A DNA stretch of 64,000 bases, taken from the NCBI GenBank assembly GCA_045631225.1, contig JAZQUG010000008.1, positions 46,591 to 110,590 of the forward strand, given 5' to 3'. The translations under genes and the position numbers were made by a program. A model generated the notes under the pieces. The model was given only the letters and a program-made list of their open reading frames with translations, did no database searches and had not been told where the DNA came from. The stretch is from Fimenecus sp045631225 (GTDB lineage Bacteria; Bacillota; Clostridia; Oscillospirales; Acutalibacteraceae). Positions 18,701 through 27,212 of this stretch are shown here, piece by piece (the first letter of the stretch is position 1; each line of letters starts with the position of its first letter).

Positions 18701-21700
18701 TTTCTTCATCTGTATCTTCTTCAGGTTCAAAATATTCATATACATCAATTTGTGCAATACGCTCATTTGTAAAATTGAATATTTTATTACCATTATTTGT
18801 ATCACTGATTAAATTCTTAATGATTGGATTGTTGGTTGTTGATTTAACAAAACAGCCTTTTAACCAGCCACCAATAGTGAAAACCTCACCTTCGTCACCA
18901 TTTATTTTTACAAATTGGTAAATTCTATTAGTACCATCAATATTTCTATCAAATGATACTGCTTTTTCGTTTGAATCATTTATTTCTGTACCTACTATTG
19001 AATATGTCGTGTTACATGTCCAACCGTACATGTCTTTACGAAATCCACCATTTTCAATATAATTATATTCATTAACAGAACATGATTGTTCAAGCTGAAC
19101 ATTATCAATATAGAAAGTACCTTTTGTGTTTTTAAAACCAAATTCAACAACTATTTTCTTTGTGTTACTTGGAGTATCAAGAGCTACCCAGTATCTTTCC
19201 CATTCGCCACTGGTAGATTCAACAGAAATTGATTCGCTTTTAGTTTTTGTATTTGAACCATTATATGATGTTATATTTAAAAACAGTTTACCTGGATTTG
19301 TTTCATCAGATTTTACAAAAGCTGAGAATGTATATTCTCCACCTGATAAAACTTCAACTGTTTGCTTTTGATAAACAGTTGAAGTATTTGTTTTTGAAGC
19401 TGCATATACATAGTCACCACAATATGCTTGATTAGATGATGTTCTTACAAAAGCAGAACTTGTACTTTCCCAATGTTTTGCATGTGATGTTAAAGTAGCA
19501 CTATCTTCAAAACTTGCATTGAGCAATAAATTTTGCGCATTTACATGGTAATCGTTAGCAGAAATAAAGAAGGAATTATCGTTAGAACCCTCAATATTAT
19601 TTATTGTATAATTTCCATTACTGTCAGTTGTATAAAGAAGAGTTCCGTTACTATTAAACTGATAGGTTTCATAGTTGCCATTTCCATCTGTAAGTTTAAT
19701 TTGTGTAGGACTCAAACAGTCATATGTAATGGAGTTACCATCAACATAAGTATTGCTCTCTAATGCTTGTTCATTAACATTTGTAATTTTTCCATTAGTA
19801 TCATAGCTATATACAATTTGGTAACCATCAATGTTTCTCATAATGTTTAGATTACCATTAGCGTTGTATGTATATGTTGCAGATTTACCATCAGGGAAAG
19901 TTACTGAAGTAAGATTTTTATTTCCATCATAAGCATAATTGACTTCAAGAGGGGAGGTAGTAGAACCTGCCTTTATTTCCTCGCCATTAGCACCATAACA
20001 TTTAATCTTAGATAACAAATTTGTTGTATTGTTATAAACATAGTCATACTTTCTGCCAACACCATCAGTAATATAGTTGATTCTAAACATAGAATCATAT
20101 ACGATGTTTATCTTCTGTGATGGATAATCAGAATTAGTAACAGATGTTAATAATCCAAGCTCATTAAATCTTTCTTCAAAACCATCAGGACGAGTTATAA
20201 CAATATATTCTGGTTCTGTACTTGTAGCAGCGAAATATTCTATTTCATATCCATATTCACCATATAATTCAGAATATGTTTCTTCAAATATAACTTCACC
20301 ATTTTCTACAGAATAGGTATAATCAATTGCAGAACCACTTTCTGTATAATAAGTGAGTTGGTTGTCTGCCATTTGTACAAAAGCACGCAAATAATTTGGT
20401 GTCCATTTATTGCCATATGCCATCATGGTATTATAATTTAATGATTTAATTTTGTCATAAGTTGCAGAATTGTAAATCATTCCCACAGTTACAGGCATAA
20501 TATTACCATCAATTGAAAGGTCTTCACGAATAACTGAAAGATGTTGTGTAAAATCATTTACATATCCTGTACCTGCTCGACCTACCGATTGGCTATGATA
20601 ATTAAGATTTTCGTTATAACCACCCATATCAACATAATCCATAACAACATATGTTGTATAAGTTGTTGTAGAATCTGTAGATGTTGTAGGTGTACCGTTC
20701 AAAAAGAACAAACCCATATATTCTTCATTGCCGGAAACAATTGCAAAACCGTTATTGTATGCGCCGTTATACCACTCGTTTAATGGTTTAGTTATATTGA
20801 AATGAAGAAAAGATGGTTCTACTTCACCACTTGATGAATAAGGTGAAGTGTAATAATCAATTACTTCATTATCAAGTAATGGTTTTGTTGCATATGTTAC
20901 GGTTGTTAAATCTGTTGGAGTAGTAATTTTTTTAGCAAGTGCCTTACCATCTGCGGAAATACCAATGAAAAGATATTGAACTTCAGTAAAGACAATATTA
21001 TCACCCAATGATTTGAGAGCATCAATATTAAATTTTGTGTATACTTCTGCATGAGTTTGTTTTCCGTCATTATCAGTTGTATTAACAACAGCACCAACAT
21101 AGTCGTTATAGCCATTGGTGTTTTGCGCATCGCTATTTGAACTATCGTACATTACATAAGTATCTTCAACCCACGATGCACCTTCATTTTCAACCATAAT
21201 CGCAGGGTCAATAGTAATAGGATATACACGGTCAGAACTATTTGTCCAATCGCTTGATGGTGAGTATTCAAGTGTAATTGTATCATCAGCATTTTCAATT
21301 AAAGTAACAATGATGTCATAGGAAAATGCCAAAGCGGCATCGGTCATCACTGGACGAGGAATTCTAAATTTAACTTCATTTGTTTCATCCTTGAAAACAA
21401 CACTACCATCATCAAGTTTCTCTACATTTAATCCGTTTGTTTCAAAAGTAAATGTATATGTGTCCTTAACACTTTCTTTGTCAAAAACAATGATGTTTTC
21501 TTTGATAGAGTTTGGAGTGATAATGTACTGTAAATCAGTATCTTCAGCAACATTGTTGTATGTAACAGATGATTGAGTTTGTGCAATTGCTTCATCTGCC
21601 ACAGTAATATTAGTATCACTAACGACAATATCATTTTCAACAACAGCTGAGCTTTCTTCAATGTTATCAACACTAAATGAAAGCTCATAACCATCTTTTT

Positions 21701-22115
21701 CTACAGTTAGGTTTTCATTACTATCAATAGTTTCTGGGAACTCTACATTAAACAAATTGTCTAAATTTGTGTAAAGATTTCCATTAAGAGACATTGAGTT
21801 GTTGATTTCTTCCCATACACCGTCATTAAGATAATGCAATGGCTCTTCTGTCATAACTGCAGTGTATGTGCCATCACTTTTCTTATATACTTTTGTGTAT
21901 TCATCTCTTTTTTTCTCAACTTCATAGAGGATTTTTACATTTGAAATGTTGTCTTCGGATGTTGGATTATTTAAAGCATCGTTAATAAATTGTTGGTGTG
22001 CAATGGCATCAGTAACACTTTCTGCTAAAACCTGCAATGGTAATATTTGTACAACAATCAGGAATGCAAGAAATACTGATAAAGCCTTACATATAGTTTT
22101 AGTTTTCTTTTTCAT
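15747..22115 (-). CDS. Secreted RHS-repeat protein with C39/papain-like C-terminal domain
   Basis: ATG 22113-22115 lies after AAGGAG and begins a signal peptide (MKKKTKTICKALSVFLAFLI), giving 2,122 residues; upstream in-frame codons lack a ribosome binding site. After an unassigned N-terminal region there is a jelly-roll carbohydrate-binding-like module (LLLNASFEDS... to FYIDNVQLEQ), a cysteine cluster (CPCSTCETPNCPCKC), many YD/RHS repeats and the RHS core end (YRGYYYDYDSGLYYIENRYY, GRFINAD, YCENNPV). The last 170 residues are a different domain with GPNGCAVVATYNALL and GHYVALKW, the Cys and His of a C39/papain-like peptidase. This fits a polymorphic toxin or a processing peptidase. No immunity gene lies directly downstream. 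It is a close paralogue of the gene at 30526-36828 except in the tail. Confidence 0.85.
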   Translation of the reverse strand: MKKKTKTICKALSVFLAFLIVVQILPLQVLAESVTDAIAHQQFINDALNNPTSEDNISNVKILYEVEKKRDEYTKVYKKSDGTYTAVMTEEPLHYLNDGVWEEINNSMSLNGNLYTNLDNLFNVEFPETIDSNENLTVEKDGYELSFSVDNIEESSAVVENDIVVSDTNITVADEAIAQTQSSVTYNNVAEDTDLQYIITPNSIKENIIVFDKESVKDTYTFTFETNGLNVEKLDDGSVVFKDETNEVKFRIPRPVMTDAALAFSYDIIVTLIENADDTITLEYSPSSDWTNSSDRVYPITIDPAIMVENEGASWVEDTYVMYDSSNSDAQNTNGYNDYVGAVVNTTDNDGKQTHAEVYTKFNIDALKSLGDNIVFTEVQYLFIGISADGKALAKKITTPTDLTTVTYATKPLLDNEVIDYYTSPYSSSGEVEPSFLHFNITKPLNEWYNGAYNNGFAIVSGNEEYMGLFFLNGTPTTSTDSTTTYTTYVVMDYVDMGGYNENLNYHSQSVGRAGTGYVNDFTQHLSVIREDLSIDGNIMPVTVGMIYNSATYDKIKSLNYNTMMAYGNKWTPNYLRAFVQMADNQLTYYTESGSAIDYTYSVENGEVIFEETYSELYGEYGYEIEYFAATSTEPEYIVITRPDGFEERFNELGLLTSVTNSDYPSQKINIVYDSMFRINYITDGVGRKYDYVYNNTTNLLSKIKCYGANGEEIKAGSTTSPLEVNYAYDGNKNLTSVTFPDGKSATYTYNANGNLNIMRNIDGYQIVYSYDTNGKITNVNEQALESNTYVDGNSITYDCLSPTQIKLTDGNGNYETYQFNSNGTLLYTTDSNGNYTINNIEGSNDNSFFISANDYHVNAQNLLLNASFEDSATLTSHAKHWESTSSAFVRTSSNQAYCGDYVYAASKTNTSTVYQKQTVEVLSGGEYTFSAFVKSDETNPGKLFLNITSYNGSNTKTKSESISVESTSGEWERYWVALDTPSNTKKIVVEFGFKNTKGTFYIDNVQLEQSCSVNEYNYIENGGFRKDMYGWTCNTTYSIVGTEINDSNEKAVSFDRNIDGTNRIYQFVKINGDEGEVFTIGGWLKGCFVKSTTNNPIIKNLISDTNNGNKIFNFTNERIAQIDVYEYFEPEEDTDEENYKKLITIPFGDNIDDWQFAANSFTLDEACDELLVVLTSSNNANSISFSNIELTKNNNEFTINNDDSNLETTKSCPCSTCETPNCPCKCTHEAYCFCVSCLQKSNTITDSFGNITAINSFDGIKTLQTLTRFTGDGNYIFSNTFADGTVLTYGYDQFNGLLKVIEDGKGIQTSYEYDAFGTLTSISTEGSLAKYEYTNDKLTTLTYNDFSYNLKYDCWGQLIEISVEDQPIISYEYGEGHFRERINRTIYHNSDTNPTITEYIYDEIGNIIEIIVNEETQFYITYTSLGSIAEIIKVDCRTVHYTDYETKVYDADGKEIYTIEVNKDGYTVETISGQEYITKLYGVSLESSTGYVTESKDTIATNGKTIGTEAVQDCFGRYVGTTARTESVKDKNYHNFIAGVVHEYTYPEFDDKTTSEQIVEYRSTAAYGNYYTTIVKSNYAYSYEYDANGNIITIKATDADGITIIQYKYEYDNLNQLVTEIDYVNKIKYVYKYDDYNNDGIADYHAGNITSKKIYKIVVEDDKVKEEELQNTIEYSYDESEGWKDKLDSYNGQTIKYDNIGNITEFNCAKLNWSGIQLELYTIDDTDNNITKQIRYSYNEQGLIHCKTVWVKPFGSLDESYQLSEQYDYIWANGQLSNQVYTKYDNGTSTSYTIKFIYDVLNSPHGFIVNDSKTYLYLKNIQEDIIGIVDEYGDTVLSYNYNTWGVLTYSVDESDETIVQLTEALPLTYRGYYYDYDSGLYYIENRYYNPEIGRFINADSVNNIVSTNTILGFNVFTYCENNPVTHSLHNKNTSEYSTIASNYSYNKNISNKITGYIYNQDNEIISSLRVGKTTMGPNGCAVVATYNALLMLDNRIELCDIIREYEINGVSIYGTSVLYPAFIARFFKSRGYVVTVTYNVDDFDSNTVKNATANILYYTQSITGHYVALKWDSSQLKYVDYNVTSKNSRTDNIGTSIKDYLSGKYYKGRVLISISKKNNKS

Positions 22116-22157
22116 ATTTTTCTCCTTTGTATAATTTGAAGTTTGCAACATGTTATT

Positions 22158-22181
22158 TTAATAGCAAGATATTCGTATCAT
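22158..22181 (-). other. Possible upstream mini-ORF in the RHS leader
   Basis: A strong GGAGG is followed 3-4 nt later by ATGATACGAATATCTTGC and a stop (MIRISCY), between the promoter and the true start of the RHS gene. The other RHS gene has the equivalent GGAGG and a 6-codon frame (36870-36890). It may be a leader peptide or just conserved flanking sequence. Confidence 0.3.
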
Positions 22182-22217
22182 ACACCTCCAATATTCAGAC
22201 ACTATATTTCAACTTTT

Positions 22218-22283
22218 ATTTTACAAAGTTCAGTGAAAAAAGTAAGGCAAAATGCAAAAAAATGAAGAAACATGACAAAAAAA
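22218..22283 (-). promoter_or_regulatory. Promoter with paired A/T-tract boxes (copy B)
   Basis: Boxes TTTTTTTGTC and TTTTTTTGCA (plus-strand C at 22276 and 22255, 21 bp apart) precede a TGTAAAAT -10 element (22218-22225) by 30 bp. The stretch from the second box to the leader is almost the same as in front of the second RHS gene. Confidence 0.5.
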
Positions 22284-22309
22284 TAAACGGTCTTAATGAC
22301 CGTTTATTT
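22281..22309 (-). terminator. Hairpin terminator upstream of the RHS promoter
   Basis: AAATAAACGGTC pairs with GACCGTTTATTT over 12 bp with a 5-nt loop, followed on the minus strand by TTTTTTTG. It insulates the RHS promoter from upstream transcription; its T-run is also the distal A/T-tract box. From 22310 to 22470 no feature is seen. Confidence 0.8.
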
Positions 22310-22470
22310 CTTATAAAATATTTTATTTGTATTAACCGTTATAATTGTGAAAATTCATTATAAATTTCAGTTTGTTGGCTTATGATGTAGTTATAATATT
22401 TAATATTTTATGGATTATTTAATCAAAATCAAGTATATCTTTTTTTGTTGAAAGTTTTCTCTATATCTAA

Positions 22471-22539
22471 AAGTCGTCATTCTAAATAAAGTTATATGAT
22501 GTTGAGTTATATGAAGTGATGGTTTTAAAATGACGACTT
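22471..22539. repeat. REP-like palindromic repeat, copy 2
   Basis: AAGTCGTCATT and AATGACGACTT are perfect 11-bp arms around a core containing GTTGAGTTATATGAAGTGA. Related copies are at 12043-12108 and 27213-27280. Confidence 0.6.
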
Positions 22540-22694
22540 TTATTTTTAAGAAAATATTGGATGGAAAATTGTTTAACTATCTAATTTAAAGCAAATATAG
22601 GCTGATTTCTCATTTTATATTATAAACAATTCTATGTTATTTAACTTATGCCCCTTATTATTGTTTAAAGAATTTCTTAATGAAGTTATATATA

Positions 22695-23150
22695 TTAAAT
22701 CAATTGTATGTAACAGTTAGTATTTTTTTCAATTACATCGTTAGCACCATCTATACCAGAAATTGTAATTTCAATTTTAACTCTATAATCATCTTTTTAT
22801 TGAGTTGTAAAGTATGTTTAACATTCAAACTGCTTCCTGCTTTGTAATCTGCCTATTCATCATTAGTTAACCTATTATTAACCTTAAACCAAAACAAACC
22901 AACTTTTCTTTAAATATATGAATGCACTTCAATACTTTGAGTTATTTCTATTTTACCTGAACAGCTTATTGACACGGTTGCTAAACCACTGCTTGAAATA
23001 TTAAAATATGTAGTTGTGCTGTTCGTGTTGTTATAACGAGGAGAAACTTCTGTTGCACTAGCTTGTATAAGCATAAAATTAAAACAAACAATTAGTGTTA
23101 TAACAACCATAATCAAAGAGAGTATTTTTTAAAAAATTCACCTCGGTGTT
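22695..23150 (-). pseudogene. Frameshifted gene for a small secreted protein
   Basis: On the minus strand an intact piece (22910-23116) encodes the end of a signal peptide and ATEVSPRYNNTNSTTTYF...SGLATVSISCSG, then stops. In another frame the next stretch reads RKVGLFWFKVNNRLTNDE, a stop, ADYKAGSSLNVKHT, and in a third GIDGANDVIEK before a stop at 22695. These pieces join into a protein of the small secreted family seen in ruminococci (SPRYNNT...FW...Y.AG.S...). The 5' end is also damaged at a T6A6 tract after GAGGTG. At least two frameshifts and one stop make it non-functional. The 23151-23319 gap shows nothing else. Confidence 0.6.
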
Positions 23151-23319
23151 TTTATTGCTATAATCGTATATAGAGGTTCCTTTGTGACAACTGTTAATGA
23201 ATTTTATTTTGTAGTGTGATTCATTATTTAGTATAAGAATGTTTCTAAGATCGTATTATGGTGTTTTTATTATAGTTTTCTATTAAAACTTCTATATGAT
23301 TCGCATAATATATTTTCTG

Positions 23320-24549
23320 TTATTCCTTTTTATTTGATTTTTTAAAGTATTCATTGTATTCTTTTAAAAACTTGTTTCCACTACTTGAATCTACAGGAAT
23401 TAACATTACCTTCCTGTTTTCTTGTGCAAGTGATGGATCTAAATTGCCATTTGAATACATATCATTTATTCTCCAATAATAATCATCATCAATATATTCT
23501 CTACCAATTCCGTAGGCTTTTAAGCATTGTTTAGGAATTCCTAAATCACACAAAATCTTTTTTATCGTATTAGCACGATCTTTGCTTAATCTAATACAAT
23601 CCTTCTTACTATCGATAGATGCAGTACTTCCAACAATATAAAACTGTGGATAACCAGAATTTTTAATATCTTCTGCTATTGGCGTTAAAGTATTAATGGC
23701 TTTTTCTTTGTCTTGTAAAATAGAAGTTTTTGCAATAAAAGCAAAATCTTCATCATTAAAAACAATTATATCATCAAAATTTACAGCACTAACATTTGGA
23801 AAACTAGTTTTATCTATTAAGCTGTCTTTGGTTACAGTTGATGCTTTTTCGTTGAATATCATGTTTATATTTTCATATTCAGCACCAGATTCTATTAGTA
23901 TCTCCAGCCACAAGCTCTTTAGTTTATAATATTGAAAATTATTAAGTTTTTTCTGGTTATTATCAACATGATTAAGACCATACCATACAATTTCAATTCC
24001 TCTTAAATCAGGTAAGGCATATTGCTTTTTTAGCAAATCTACAATTTCCTTGGGATCTTCTAGAAGCCAATCAGGATTTTGTAAAAAATCTAAATCCCCT
24101 TTAGTAGAAATTCCAGAACTATATATAACGATTTTCTTGTGTTCTGCTTTGTTTTCTAAAGATTGGCTGGCAGTTTTTAGTGCAGCTAAGATGTCTATTT
24201 CTTCATCATTTGGTTCGAACGATAGCATTTTAGATATTTGTTCATCTAAAACTGCTTTATTGTTATTATCTTTGTTTAAAATGCGATTAGGATAGGTTAA
24301 AGTGCTACTATCTGATAATTCAGTAGGATTACCATCTATTATTACAAGCGAGTAATCACTTTTATTTATGAATGCACTATCTAATTCATCCTTCAAAATA
24401 TTAGTATCGAATTGCATCACATTTCTTGTGTTACCTATAGTGAAACAAACAGAGTATGTTTCTTTTGGTGGTTTAGTGTTTTCTATTAATATGAGAATAA
24501 CTATAATTGCAATGGCAATGAAACTAATAATAAAAATTCTTTTTTTCAT
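23320..24549 (-). CDS. Membrane-anchored protein with OmpA-like C-terminal domain
   Basis: The 409-residue protein has one N-terminal membrane segment (IIFISFIAIAIIVILILIE), a middle region with von Willebrand/Rossmann-like features (YSLVIIDGNP, HKKIVIYSSGIS), and a C-terminal OmpA/MotB-type domain: FYIVGSTAS, LSKDRANTIKKIL, YGIGRE and NRKVMLIPV. Such domains usually bind peptidoglycan, here outside the membrane of a Gram-positive cell. The start overlaps the stop of the preceding 4-TM protein gene, with GGAGATG as ribosome binding site, so the two are translationally coupled. A complex with that protein is inferred. This four-gene operon is not one I recognise. Confidence 0.7.
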   Translation of the reverse strand: MKKRIFIISFIAIAIIVILILIENTKPPKETYSVCFTIGNTRNVMQFDTNILKDELDSAFINKSDYSLVIIDGNPTELSDSSTLTYPNRILNKDNNNKAVLDEQISKMLSFEPNDEEIDILAALKTASQSLENKAEHKKIVIYSSGISTKGDLDFLQNPDWLLEDPKEIVDLLKKQYALPDLRGIEIVWYGLNHVDNNQKKLNNFQYYKLKSLWLEILIESGAEYENINMIFNEKASTVTKDSLIDKTSFPNVSAVNFDDIIVFNDEDFAFIAKTSILQDKEKAINTLTPIAEDIKNSGYPQFYIVGSTASIDSKKDCIRLSKDRANTIKKILCDLGIPKQCLKAYGIGREYIDDDYYWRINDMYSNGNLDPSLAQENRKVMLIPVDSSSGNKFLKEYNEYFKKSNKKE

Positions 24550-25529
24550 TTAATATCATCTCCAACTGTAGGATTATAAATAGGTAATTCAATTTTTTGA
24601 ATTGTATTTATGTTTCTATCAACTGTAAGGTCAGTTGTGTCGGCAGGGGAGTGCAACATTGGAATTATTTCAGTTCGTATATAACTTCTGTAATATTCAC
24701 CTATAGTACCAATTAAATCATATGCAGAATCATATAATGCATCATCCTGCTTAATAAGATTTTCCCTGTAATTTGGAATAGACTCTGCTTCACTAAGCAT
24801 AGCATTAATTTCATAAATATTTTCCTGAATATACAACTCTTGATTTTTTAATCTCTTTAATTCTTCACGCAATGGATTATATGAAATGTAGCTTACAATA
24901 AAACAAGTCATTGTTGTAGCTACAGGAATAATCATCATTAAAATTGCCCAAAACACAGAAACGATTTCACTGTCTTCTGGTTGTGAAATTTGAAGAATTC
25001 TATATGTCAATATTATTGCTATTATTGCTATGATAACTACTATGCTGATTATATTAAATCTCTTAAGCACTTTCTTTTTGCACGTGTTTAATCTGTGTAA
25101 ATTTTGGGCAAAGAACAAAGGAATAAAATCGATTGCGATTGCAGCACCCAAAGCAGGTAAATAGTCTTGAATGCTTAAATCAGTATTTATATCTACAGAC
25201 CCTTGAATTAATAATGTGTAACAAATCATATCAATTATAATGGCACAAGTGGTAACGACAAAAGATACGATAGCGCTTTGGAAAATAGTGCTGTTGCCAA
25301 ATTTTAATTTTATTAACTGGTCTCTTGTATATGGATTTGGATATGATGTTCCTAGTTGTTGAATACCAGTATATTGGTATTCATCTCTCTCCATTTCTTT
25401 TTCTGTTTTATTTTTATGAACTCTCGCTTCCCATCCTATACCACTTGTGGCGAAAGATGAAAGGTCTCCGTATTCATCAATCTCTGCATCTACTTTATTT
25501 CCGTGAATTTTACTTTTGATACTAATCAT
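24546..25529 (-). CDS. Four-TM membrane protein with cytoplasmic coiled coil
   Basis: The start follows GAGGT. The 327-residue product has a polar N-terminus of about 80 residues, four hydrophobic segments (SAIVSFVVTTCAIIIDMICY, LGAAIAIDFIPLFFA, IISIVVIIAIIAIILTY, FWAILMMIIPVATTMTCFIV) and then an amphipathic helical stretch (LREELKRLKNQELYIQENIY). The last part is soluble. No family is recognised. A 4-TM protein coupled to an OmpA-domain partner recalls MotA/MotB-type stator pairs, including ZorA/ZorB of the Zorya defence system, but sequence motifs of those families were not seen. Confidence 0.6.
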   Translation of the reverse strand: MISIKSKIHGNKVDAEIDEYGDLSSFATSGIGWEARVHKNKTEKEMERDEYQYTGIQQLGTSYPNPYTRDQLIKLKFGNSTIFQSAIVSFVVTTCAIIIDMICYTLLIQGSVDINTDLSIQDYLPALGAAIAIDFIPLFFAQNLHRLNTCKKKVLKRFNIISIVVIIAIIAIILTYRILQISQPEDSEIVSVFWAILMMIIPVATTMTCFIVSYISYNPLREELKRLKNQELYIQENIYEINAMLSEAESIPNYRENLIKQDDALYDSAYDLIGTIGEYYRSYIRTEIIPMLHSPADTTDLTVDRNINTIQKIELPIYNPTVGDDIK

Positions 25530-25547
25530 TCTAATTACCTCACAACA

Positions 25548-25973
25548 TTACCAATTAATACACTTGTTCTTTTCGTTATCATACTTTTCTTGAACTTTTT
25601 TAAGTTCTTCTCTGATTTGATTTAAATTATCTCTTTCTGAAATAAGCCAATCTTTGGCGTTTTTAATATTAGCATTTCTTGCACTACTGATTTGATTAAT
25701 AATACCTACCCGCAATGTTCTTTCTGTATTCAAATTAGCACGAGCTCTGTTTTCCCAGTTTTTAATATAATTATCTAAAATATCACCATTTTGACCATCT
25801 ATTGAATCGGGTGAATTATTAATAATATAGTTTAATTGTTCATTTAAGCCTTCTACTAAGCTAAATGTATATGGTCTTATTTTATAGGGATTTAATGTAA
25901 TGTTACCATAGGGTATTCTTGAAATTGGTTTAAACACATTTTTTGTTCTTTTTTTATATGTAAATACTGACAT
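25548..25973 (-). CDS. Small coiled-coil protein of the OmpA-domain operon
   Basis: The start follows AAGGAG at good spacing and the gene lies 18 nt before the 4-TM gene and 12 nt after the previous stop, so it belongs to the same operon. The 141 residues include a basic N-terminus (TYKKRTKNVFKPI) and a long C-terminal helix rich in Glu, Lys and Asn (LNQIREELKKVQEKYDNEKN). There is no signal peptide or membrane segment. Function is unknown; it may be a cytoplasmic partner of the membrane proteins. Confidence 0.6.
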   Translation of the reverse strand: MSVFTYKKRTKNVFKPISRIPYGNITLNPYKIRPYTFSLVEGLNEQLNYIINNSPDSIDGQNGDILDNYIKNWENRARANLNTERTLRVGIINQISSARNANIKNAKDWLISERDNLNQIREELKKVQEKYDNEKNKCINW

Positions 25974-25985
25974 TATTGTTACTCC

Positions 25986-26795
25986 TTACTCTACATACTC
26001 AAGTTTTAAGATTTCTTCATGAATTCTTTCTATTTTGTCTATTTTCACTTTTAGTTTTGCTCTTCTTTTATCGTGAAAATCATTTATGTATTTATTATTT
26101 GTTTTTGGGGGAACCTGTGGCAGAGAAACTTTTTGAGGATGTTTAAGTAAAACACCTTGCCAGTACCAGGATGTTCGTCTTTCAATGTTTGAACAAAGTT
26201 CTAAGAAGAAAACATCAAGTTCTTCTTCTAATATGCTGATTATTTGATAGTTTGTCTTTATTTCTTGATAATCTTTTTTTATTTTAATTCTATTTTTAAA
26301 ATATTGAACTTTAGCAACAGAAATTATTTTATTATATTCATTAGCTCTACGCAGTCTTATACCAAGAGCATCACATTTTTGTTCACTATCTCTTTTTGTA
26401 TTTAACATATCATACAAAATTGTATTTGAAATATTGTTGCTAACAACATCCTTATACTTAATGCCTTCAGCAATAATATAATCATGAATGCGCTTTGTTT
26501 CTATGACATTTTGCTCGAATTCTGATATGAGAGCTTCTGTTTCGGTGTATATTACTCCGCTCTTCTCATAAATGTCATACCATACTTTAGCCATATTCTC
26601 ATCAATTTTAGCGTGTTCTTTCCTTAGTGTTGGTGACATCCAATCAGGATTGTTATTGTTTGAAGGGATTCCTTTTTTGCCATCTCTTTTACCAAGAAAT
26701 ATTAAAATAAATTTAGATAAAGCATTTGTAAATACATGTGGTTTCTTTACTTTAGTTAAAATATGCACTTGGTTGTTAATGTTTTTATTTTCCAT
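25986..26795 (-). CDS. Helical protein, first gene of the OmpA-domain operon
   Basis: The chosen start (MENKNINN, ATG at 26793-26795) lies 8 nt after GGGAG; an ATG five codons upstream has a weaker site. The 269-residue protein is mostly charged helices (for example LISEFEQNVIETKRIHDYII, FKNRIKIKKDYQEIK). It has no clear signal peptide; a weakly hydrophobic stretch (LSKFILIFLG) lies near residue 30. No family recognised. It opens a tightly packed four-gene operon reaching to 23320. Confidence 0.6.
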   Translation of the reverse strand: MENKNINNQVHILTKVKKPHVFTNALSKFILIFLGKRDGKKGIPSNNNNPDWMSPTLRKEHAKIDENMAKVWYDIYEKSGVIYTETEALISEFEQNVIETKRIHDYIIAEGIKYKDVVSNNISNTILYDMLNTKRDSEQKCDALGIRLRRANEYNKIISVAKVQYFKNRIKIKKDYQEIKTNYQIISILEEELDVFFLELCSNIERRTSWYWQGVLLKHPQKVSLPQVPPKTNNKYINDFHDKRRAKLKVKIDKIERIHEEILKLEYVE

Positions 26796-26851
26796 TTTTC
26801 TTTCTCCCATAATCTCACTTTTCCATCTATAAACAACTACAACAATAAAAA

Positions 26852-26881
26852 ATTATAATTTTTTTAGATTTACTTTCTCAA
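26852..26881 (-). promoter_or_regulatory. Promoter of the OmpA-domain operon
   Basis: On the minus strand TTGAGA and TATAAT are separated by 18 bp, about 57 nt upstream of the first start codon. Just upstream the transcript strand reads GTACAGTTAAAGTTG, which resembles a single LytTR half-site. Confidence 0.5.
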
Positions 26882-27010
26882 ATTTTTTCAACTTTAACTG
26901 TACAAAAGTTGTTCTTTCTGTTTGAAAATTATAAATAGTATGTTGAATATTTTCTCTTATTATATAAGTCATAAAAATCAACATATTTTGACAAATTAAA
27001 CTGTTATTTG

Positions 27011-27038
27011 AAGCACCGATAAATTAATATCGGTGCTT
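27011..27038 (-). terminator. Hairpin between the small peptide gene and the OmpA-domain operon
   Basis: AAGCACCGATA and TATCGGTGCTT form an 11-bp stem with a 6-nt loop. The stem resembles the one at 11996-12024. It lacks a good T-run, so it may be a weak terminator. Confidence 0.5.
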
Positions 27039-27062
27039 ATACTTGTTTTGTGTGTTTTTTGA

Positions 27063-27191
27063 TTATCCTAACCAACCTTCGTCATTGGGGTCATCATTAC
27101 CAAATTCAAGATTGCCCGGTGATGATGTTGTGATAACATTTTCTATTTCATAGATTGTTACATCAAAATTAGGAGTTTCGTATTTTTTCAT
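27063..27191 (-). CDS. 42-residue peptide with an ITTS motif
   Basis: An ATG follows GAAAGGA and opens a 42-codon frame: MKKYETPNFDVTIYEIENVI, then TTSSPGNLEFGNDD and an acidic end GWLG. The pattern MKKYE.P......E...VITTS, followed by a Gly/Asp/Asn-rich tail, recurs as small proteins in many ruminococcal genomes as far as I remember; their function is not known to me. The layout, a conserved first half and a variable short tail, resembles a peptide precursor. It lies downstream of the beta-helix protein gene and could be cotranscribed with it. Confidence 0.55.
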   Translation of the reverse strand: MKKYETPNFDVTIYEIENVITTSSPGNLEFGNDDPNDEGWLG

Positions 27192-27212
27192 GTTTTGTCC
27201 TTTCTATTTTAA

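Noticed and set aside
23320..24549. Flagellar MotB
   Set aside because: The protein has a long VWA-like middle region and no flagellar genes are nearby; only the OmpA-type domain is shared.
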